27,026 bases of DNA from Firmicutes bacterium UBA5388 (GTDB lineage Bacteria; Bacillota; UBA4882; UBA10575). The stretch lies in the NCBI GenBank assembly GCA_002409975.1, contig DHOO01000064.1:587-27612 (forward strand), given 5' to 3'. Positions 22,086 to 27,026 of the stretch are shown here, piece by piece (positions within the stretch are counted from its first letter, which is position 1; each line of letters starts with the position of its first letter). Below the pieces are notes generated by a model. That model saw nothing but the letters and a program-made list of their open reading frames with translations, did not search any database and was not told the DNA's origin. Both the position numbers and the translations under genes were made by a program.

Positions 22086-23246
22086 TTAAAAGTCCTTGCG
22101 GTAAATACGGTAGATCTTGTAGAGGTCACCGCCAGCGCGTACAGCGTCATTTACCATTTTAGTATTAAACTCATGGATGGTTGAACCTTCTCCATAAGTA
22201 TATCCTTTTTGCAAAGCATTTTTGAACATATGGAAATACAAGGCGCCGGAGACACCTTTTTTATGATAATCGGGGTCAACCATTAAGATTAGACTTCTAG
22301 CGCCGGTAATCTTCTTTTTATACCAAAGAAACTTGATAAAGCCGATGGGGAAAAGCCGTCCATTTAACCTTTTTAAGATTTGATTATAATCCGGGAGAGC
22401 AATGGCAAGCCCAACATGTTGACCTTGCGGGTCGACAGCTACCACTAGAAAGTCTTTGTCAGCAATCGGGAGTAACTTGTTGACCTCATCCTTAATTTCC
22501 TCCATCCCAGGAGGAACCATATCAGGCCATTCTTCCGGCCAGGAACGAACGAGCAACTTTTGGATACCAACCAGCTCCTGGTCGAGGTTTTTGAGGTCAA
22601 GATTTCTTACGGAAAAATTGTAACGTTTCTTTAATAGATCCATACTTTGTTCAAAACGTTCGGTCACGGGCTTAGAGAGATCATAGTAAAATGCTAAGCG
22701 GTCAAAATCTTTCTTGAAGCCATACCGGTCAAAAAAGCCTTCGTAATACGGGGGATTGTAAGAATTTAACAAGACCGGCATCGAATCAAAACCTTTAACC
22801 AGTAGACCTCGGTAGTCATCTCCATTGGATGGTGATTGAGGACCGGTAACACTGCGAATTCCACGTTCTTTCAACCATTGTAAAGCGCAATCGAAAAGAC
22901 TTTCTGCCACCCGGTAATCATCGATCGATTCAAAGAGAGTAATATAACCTTCCTTTTTCTTCTTTTCCCGGTTTAACTTCTCATCAATGCCGGTTCCGAT
23001 GCGGCCAACGGGTTTACCATGTAGCCAAGCGATAAAGTACTGATAAGGCCCTAGTTTCATCAGGGGATTTTTTTTAGGGTTGACCGTATCCCGCATGTCG
23101 GATTTTAAAGGAGGAACCCAGTTTGGATCACCCTTATAAAGTAGCCAGGGAAGGTTGATAAACACCCGCCAATCGCTTTTCGTTTGAACCGGAGAAATGA
23201 TTACCCGGGAGGTTGTTGGGAGTTGCTTTAAAGTCATGATTCCCAC
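22086..23246 (-). CDS. GNAT-fold N-acyltransferase-like protein
   Basis: A 386-aa protein of a GNAT-like family common in Clostridia and related to E. coli YghO. Landmarks: FINLPWLLYKGDPNWVPPL near the N-terminus, PYQYFIAWLHGKPVGRIG, GPQSPSNGDDYRGLLVKGFD, PPYYEGFFDRYGFKKDFDRLAFYYDL, and the probable acyl-CoA binding segment MVDPDYHKKGVSGALYFHMF. Substrate unknown; cytoplasmic. The start is taken as GTG 23246, because GGAGG is 8 bases upstream on the minus strand; the ATG at 23237 is also possible. It stands alone between a minus-strand terminator and the oad upstream region. Confidence 0.75.
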   Translation of the reverse strand: MGIMTLKQLPTTSRVIISPVQTKSDWRVFINLPWLLYKGDPNWVPPLKSDMRDTVNPKKNPLMKLGPYQYFIAWLHGKPVGRIGTGIDEKLNREKKKKEGYITLFESIDDYRVAESLFDCALQWLKERGIRSVTGPQSPSNGDDYRGLLVKGFDSMPVLLNSYNPPYYEGFFDRYGFKKDFDRLAFYYDLSKPVTERFEQSMDLLKKRYNFSVRNLDLKNLDQELVGIQKLLVRSWPEEWPDMVPPGMEEIKDEVNKLLPIADKDFLVVAVDPQGQHVGLAIALPDYNQILKRLNGRLFPIGFIKFLWYKKKITGARSLILMVDPDYHKKGVSGALYFHMFKNALQKGYTYGEGSTIHEFNTKMVNDAVRAGGDLYKIYRIYRKDF

Positions 23247-23255
23247 TAAGAACAC

Positions 23256-23542
23256 CTCCGATTTTATGCTTAGAAATTAACATTAATTTCGTTAAAGATC
23301 GTTAAATCCCTGCAGATAGAAAGGATAAAAAGTTAAAGTTTAATTAAAACCAAATTGTAACAGAGATAATATTGATTTTTCGCTTGCTTTCTAGTATTAT
23401 TTAGGGCATATGGGGAAATTTGCTCTTTCGGATGGCCAACCCCTTAGGCAAGGCGATTTATTGAGCTGTTTTTCCTCTCAAGGTTATCCGGTTTATTTGT
23501 AATAGTATTTCCAGTAATAATGAAAGCAGTTAGCTAGTTTAA
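23256..23542. other. AT-rich intergenic region
   Basis: No gene found in this stretch. A GGGG/CCCC pairing around 23412-23445 and TTGAG/CTCAA around 23463-23484 could be part of an RNA fold, but I cannot assign a class. Confidence 0.4.
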
Positions 23543-23656
23543 GGAATTGCATAATAGAAAGATTTTAGATTTAACCACAAAATATTGATAGCCTAATTAA
23601 AGCTAAACACTATATTAATCTGGTTAAATGGATGCCTAAGGTAATTATGCAATTCC
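23543..23656 (+). repeat. Long imperfect palindrome upstream of the oad operon
   Basis: GGAATTGCATAAT (23543-23555) and its exact complement ATTATGCAATTCC (23644-23656) enclose ATTTAACCA (23569-23577) and TGGTTAAAT (23621-23629), and inside these TAGC/GCTA. Internal loops are nearly symmetric (13 and 14 bases). It ends about 20 bases before the oadG ribosome binding site, so it could be a leader RNA fold or a MITE-like insertion. Confidence 0.65.
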
Positions 23657-23695
23657 CTCAGTTGAATAAAAGATAAAGGAGGTTAGACAGCAAAG

Positions 23696-23959
23696 ATGAG
23701 TAATTTGATGGTTGGGGTAGAGCTTCTTATTTCCGGATTGATTATTGTTTTTTTGGTGTTGTTGTTTTTAATGTGTGTTATGAAGCTGATGTCCGTTTTA
23801 TTTGGTAAACAGCCTTCAGAAGTTCGAATCTCAAAACAACCTCTGGCTACAATTTCTGCGGATCCCGGAGAGGAAGAACTGGTAGCTGTAATGGCAGTAA
23901 TCGCTAGCTTGTTGCCGAAAAACAAACAGGCGATTGTCAGGTTGAAGGCTGTGGAATAG
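23696..23959 (+). CDS. oadG: Oxaloacetate decarboxylase gamma subunit-like protein (OadG family)
   Basis: An 87-aa protein with one N-terminal membrane helix (about residues 10-33, ISGLIIVFLVLLFLMCVMKLM) and a short cytoplasmic tail ending in LVAVMAVIASLLPKNKQAIVRLK. OadG/MmdC subunits anchor and assemble the sodium-pumping decarboxylase complex. The EEELVAVMAVIA segment is typical of the family. AAAGGAGG lies about 12 bases before the ATG. First gene of a four-gene operon. Confidence 0.85.
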   Translation: MSNLMVGVELLISGLIIVFLVLLFLMCVMKLMSVLFGKQPSEVRISKQPLATISADPGEEELVAVMAVIASLLPKNKQAIVRLKAVE

Positions 23960-24034
23960 TTTGGGGGGAGAAGAGAATTAGCGGTAGCCAGCATGGGCGA
24001 CTTATGATGAAATAATGAGGAGGATTCAAATTAA

Positions 24035-24415
24035 ATGCAATATTTTAAAGTAACAGTAAATGGGAAAGCTTATGAAGTTAGTGTCGAGGAACTTTCAGGG
24101 GGAGATGTCAATTTTACCGCTGCTCAAACCGGAGCTTCAGTGGTGAATACGGCGCCCCCTGTTTCTTCCGCTCCTGTTGCTCAGGGGATTTCGTCCGGTG
24201 AGGAAGTGGTGCCGGCGCCACTGGGCGGGAGTATTATGGAGATAAAAGTAAAACCCGGCGATCAAGTTAAAAAAGGACAGGTCTTATTGACCCTTGAGGC
24301 TTTAAAAATGGAGAATGAGATTGTCGCTCCGGAGAATGGGACTGTTGGTCAGATTTTTGTCCAGCCTAAAGATTCTGTTAATACTGGTGACGCATTATTA
24401 ACCCTCAGGAATTAG
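24035..24415 (+). CDS. Free-standing biotin carrier protein of the decarboxylase
   Basis: A 126-aa biotin/lipoyl-attachment protein. A short N-terminal domain (YFKVTVNGKAYEVSVEEL) is joined by a Pro/Ala/Ser linker (about 38-58) to the biotinyl domain (59-126) with PAPLGGSIMEIKVKPGDQV and the biotinylation motif EALKMEN (Lys91). The canonical EAMKMEN has Met before the Lys-Met pair; Leu here is a mild variant. It carries carboxyl groups from OadA to the membrane subunit OadB. Confidence 0.92.
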   Translation: MQYFKVTVNGKAYEVSVEELSGGDVNFTAAQTGASVVNTAPPVSSAPVAQGISSGEEVVPAPLGGSIMEIKVKPGDQVKKGQVLLTLEALKMENEIVAPENGTVGQIFVQPKDSVNTGDALLTLRN

Positions 24416-24429
24416 GGGGGAAATAAGTA

Positions 24430-25572
24430 ATGTTAGAGAACTTGAAAGAATTAGCCTTAACAACAGGGTTTGCCAACATCTCTCTGGGACAATTTATCAT
24501 GATTTTAGTTTCTTTTGTCTTAATGTACTTAGCAATTAAGAAAGAATATGAACCATTACTTTTACTGCCGATTGCCTTTGGCGCTTTGTTAACCAACCTG
24601 CCGTTAGCTGGGTTGATGGAGGGCGCTGCGATGGTCAATGGGAAGTTCCAGCCCGGTGGGTTAATCTACTATCTTTACCAGGGAGTGGAATTAGGAATTT
24701 ATCCTCCCTTGATCTTTTTGGGGGTCGGGGCGATGACCGATTTTGGACCATTACTCGCTAACCCGAAGAGCATTCTCTTAGGCGCCGCGGCCCAATTGGG
24801 GATCTTTGTAGCTTTGATTGGCGCGATCTTACTAGGTTTTGATCTGAAAGCAGCGGCTTCGATCGGGATTATTGGGGGAGCAGACGGTCCGACGGCGATT
24901 TTTTTGACGAGTAGGTTAAAACCCGATCTGTTGGGACCGATTGCGATCGCCGCCTATTCCTATATGGCGCTGATTCCGATTATTCAACCACCGTTAATGA
25001 AGTTGTTTGTTCCGGAAAACGAACGGAAAATTGTGATGGAACAACTCCGCCCGGTTACTAAAACAGAGAAGATTCTCTTTCCTATTATTGTGACGACGGT
25101 GGGCTCTTTACTTCTACCGTCAGCAGCTCCTTTGCTGGGCTCTTTGATGTTTGGTAATTTAATGCGAGAATCAGGGGTGGTTGGCCGTATTGCGAAAACT
25201 GCTGAGAATGAACTGATTAATATTATCACTATTTTCCTCGGTCTCTCGGTGGGGGCCAAGACCAGCGCCGAGCATTTCCTGACCGCGGAGACGATTAAAA
25301 TTATCCTGTTAGGACTTTTTGCCTTTGGTTTTGGCACGATTGGCGGCTTATTATTTGGTCGTTTGATGTGCAAACTAAGCGGCGGGAAGGTTAATCCTTT
25401 GATCGGAGCGGCTGGGGTATCGGCAGTGCCGATGGCGGCCAGGGTAGTGCAGAAGATCGGGGCGGAGGAACGTCCCGGAAACTACCTGTTAATGCATGCG
25501 ATGGGACCGAACGTGGCCGGGGTTATTGGTTCGGCGATTGCCGCCGGGGTTTTGCTGGCCAGGTTGGGCTAA
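24430..25572 (+). CDS. oadB: Sodium-translocating decarboxylase beta subunit (OadB)
   Basis: A 380-aa polytopic membrane protein (about nine to eleven helices). Hallmarks: PLIFLGVGAMTDFGPLLANP, IGIIGGADGPTAIFL (the conserved GGADGPT region with the ion-binding aspartate), AIAAYSYMALIPIIQPP, and the C-terminal VNPLIGAAGVSAVPMAARV and LLMHAMGPNVAGVIGSA. It decarboxylates the carboxybiotin carrier and pumps sodium outward. The substrate class (oxaloacetate, malonate, methylmalonyl-CoA) is decided by the alpha subunit, which here is the oxaloacetate type. The start lies 12 bases after the biotin carrier stop, with GGGGGGA in front of it. Confidence 0.95.
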   Translation: MLENLKELALTTGFANISLGQFIMILVSFVLMYLAIKKEYEPLLLLPIAFGALLTNLPLAGLMEGAAMVNGKFQPGGLIYYLYQGVELGIYPPLIFLGVGAMTDFGPLLANPKSILLGAAAQLGIFVALIGAILLGFDLKAAASIGIIGGADGPTAIFLTSRLKPDLLGPIAIAAYSYMALIPIIQPPLMKLFVPENERKIVMEQLRPVTKTEKILFPIIVTTVGSLLLPSAAPLLGSLMFGNLMRESGVVGRIAKTAENELINIITIFLGLSVGAKTSAEHFLTAETIKIILLGLFAFGFGTIGGLLFGRLMCKLSGGKVNPLIGAAGVSAVPMAARVVQKIGAEERPGNYLLMHAMGPNVAGVIGSAIAAGVLLARLG

Positions 25573-25628
25573 AGATCAGAATAACAGAATATATATTTGA
25601 TTTTCAATAGATAAGGGGTGGATGTTAA

Positions 25629-26975
25629 ATGTCACACCGTGTTAAAATTACGGAAACAATTTTCCGTGATGCGCACCAGTCTCTCTGGGCGACCAGGATG
25701 ACGACGGCGGAGATGATGGCAATAGCAGAAGCTATCGATGAGATCGGATACCATTCTTTAGAGGCGTGGGGAGGCGCAACTTTTGATACCTGTCTTCGCT
25801 TTCTCAAAGAGGACCCCTGGGTACGTCTTCGCCAGTTAAAAGCAGTGATTAAAAAGACTCCTCTCCAGATGTTGCTGCGCGGCCAGAATATCTTGGGTTA
25901 TAAGCATTACCCGGACGATGTGGTCAGGGAGTTTTGTTTGCGGGCAGTGGAGAATGGTATTAGTATTATCCGCATCTTCGATGCGCTCAATGATGTGAGA
26001 AATATGGAGACAGCGATTAAGGCGTCGAAAGAAGCGGGCGCTCATGTCCAGGGAGGGATCTCCTATACGATCAGTCCGGTTCATGATATTGACTCTTATG
26101 TCAAACTGGCGAAAGATTTAAAGGAACTTGGCTCCGATTCGATTTGTATTAAGGATATGGCCGGTTTACTTTTGCCCTACACCGCTGAAGAACTGGTCAA
26201 GCGATTGAAGAAGGAAGTCGGTCTTCCGGTCCAATTACATTGCCATTATACCAGCGGATTGGCATCGATGACCTATTTGAAAGCGATTGAGGCCGGGGCT
26301 GATGTGGTTGATACCGCTCTTTCCGCTTTAGCGATGGGGTCTTCGCAACCACCTACCGAGTCCCTGGTGGCGGCGTTAAAAGACACTCCGTATGACACCG
26401 GTCTGGATTTGGCGGCTATTTCTCCAATTAACCACCATTTTAAAAATGTCAGTGAAAAATATAAAGAGATGGCGGCGCCCCGGATCGTTGATACCGCGGT
26501 TCTCTCCTATCAGATCCCGGGGGGCATGATCTCCAATTTACAGAACCAATTACGGGGACAGAATGCTCTTGACCGTTATGAAGAGGTGTTGGCGGAAGTG
26601 CCGCGGACGCGCGCCGAATTAGGATATCCGCCCTTGGTCACACCTACCAGCCAGATCGTGGGCACCCAATCGGTTCTGAATGTCCTGACTGGGAAAAGGT
26701 ATGGCGTGGTTCCTAAAGAGATTAAGGATTATGTTCGGGGTTACTATGGACGTCCTCCGGCGGCCATCGATCCCGAGGTTAAAAAGTTGATCATTGGAGA
26801 TGAGGAGCCGATCTCCTATCGACCCGCCGATGATCTCCCGCCCCAACTGGACGAGGCACGGAAGGAACTGCTGGCCAAGAATCAGCAATTTTATCAACAA
26901 GAAGAAGATGTGCTTTCCTATATCCTCTTCCCTGAGGTGGCGCTGGATTACTTTAAATATCGGGCCGGAAAATAA
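25629..26975 (+). CDS. oadA: Oxaloacetate decarboxylase alpha subunit (carboxyltransferase, biotin domain absent)
   Basis: A 448-aa carboxyltransferase of the OadA/pyruvate carboxylase-B family: ETIFRDAHQSLWATRM, RGQNILGYKHYPDDVV, IIRIFDALNDVRNMETAI, CIKDMAGLLLPYTAEEL (active-site Lys), VQLHCHYTSGLA (metal-binding His pair) and ADVVDTALSALAMGSSQPPTESL. It moves the carboxyl group of oxaloacetate to biotin, giving pyruvate. The protein stops where longer OadA proteins continue into a biotin domain, which matches the separate carrier gene in this operon. Pyruvate carboxylase subunit B is the alternative, but the oadB/oadG neighbours settle the call. Confidence 0.93.
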   Translation: MSHRVKITETIFRDAHQSLWATRMTTAEMMAIAEAIDEIGYHSLEAWGGATFDTCLRFLKEDPWVRLRQLKAVIKKTPLQMLLRGQNILGYKHYPDDVVREFCLRAVENGISIIRIFDALNDVRNMETAIKASKEAGAHVQGGISYTISPVHDIDSYVKLAKDLKELGSDSICIKDMAGLLLPYTAEELVKRLKKEVGLPVQLHCHYTSGLASMTYLKAIEAGADVVDTALSALAMGSSQPPTESLVAALKDTPYDTGLDLAAISPINHHFKNVSEKYKEMAAPRIVDTAVLSYQIPGGMISNLQNQLRGQNALDRYEEVLAEVPRTRAELGYPPLVTPTSQIVGTQSVLNVLTGKRYGVVPKEIKDYVRGYYGRPPAAIDPEVKKLIIGDEEPISYRPADDLPPQLDEARKELLAKNQQFYQQEEDVLSYILFPEVALDYFKYRAGK

Positions 26976-26980
26976 TTTCT

Positions 26981-27015
26981 AAGGGCTTACCCCTTGCAGG
27001 GGAGGCCCTTTTTTT
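26981..27015 (+). terminator. Intrinsic terminator of the oad operon
   Basis: AAGGGC (26981-26986) pairs with GCCCTT (27005-27010), and CCCC/GGGG inside extends the stem; five T follow. Confidence 0.9.
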
Positions 27016-27026
27016 GTAGAATAAAT

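Noticed and set aside
23410..23490. Sodium or other riboswitch upstream of the oad operon
   Set aside because: Only short GGGG/CCCC and TTGAG/CTCAA pairings are seen, with no consensus I can match.

Overview
The window looks like chromosome from a spore-forming, anaerobic Bacillota. Evidence: MreB with DUF881 and Sbp genes, a GlpP antiterminator, TlyA, a sodium-pumping oxaloacetate decarboxylase, YjcZ-like micro-proteins, many intrinsic terminators and purine-rich Shine-Dalgarno sites. The solute-binding protein has a non-lipoprotein signal peptide, which is unusual for a monoderm and would fit a diderm Bacillota lineage of the Limnochordia/Hydrogenispora kind. That placement is inference. 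I see no phage, IS element, CRISPR array or rRNA.

Layout. 1-3400: 5'-truncated mreB/mbl, a DUF881-sbp pair, an unrecognised two-TM protein and a 56-aa ORF. 3400-14970: a phosphorus/glycerol-phosphate block: glpP; phoU plus a Na/Pi transporter behind a promoter and attenuator-like hairpin; a GlpA-like/GlpB-like/DUF1667 flavoprotein operon; then, behind a second hairpin of the same design, an ABC importer (binding protein, ATPase, fused permease) and a DMT permease. 14970-17450: an accessory stretch with a structured leader-like segment, three paralogous 31-32-aa hydrophobic micro-proteins, tRNA-Arg(UCG), a c-di-GMP-I riboswitch with terminator in front of an unrecognised 64-aa protein, and a ferritin-like protein. 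17460-23250: single genes: a YmfI-like reductase, a thioredoxin reductase homologue without a recognisable NADPH motif, a GH13 amylase, tlyA and a GNAT-like protein. 23540-27016: a large imperfect palindrome and then oadG, a biotin carrier, oadB and oadA, closed by a terminator.

How the genes may work together. GlpP is an RNA-binding, glycerol-3-phosphate-responsive antiterminator in known Bacillota. Two matching promoter-hairpin leaders precede phoU/Na-Pi and the ABC importer, and the G3P-dehydrogenase-like trio lies between them. No glpK or glpF is present here. I infer a regulon that imports an organophosphate (glycerol-3-phosphate or a related phosphoester or phosphonate), oxidises the carbon part and adjusts the released phosphate. 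The other main leads are the c-di-GMP-controlled 64-aa protein beside putative sporulation micro-proteins, and the probable ferredoxin-dependent thioredoxin reductase.
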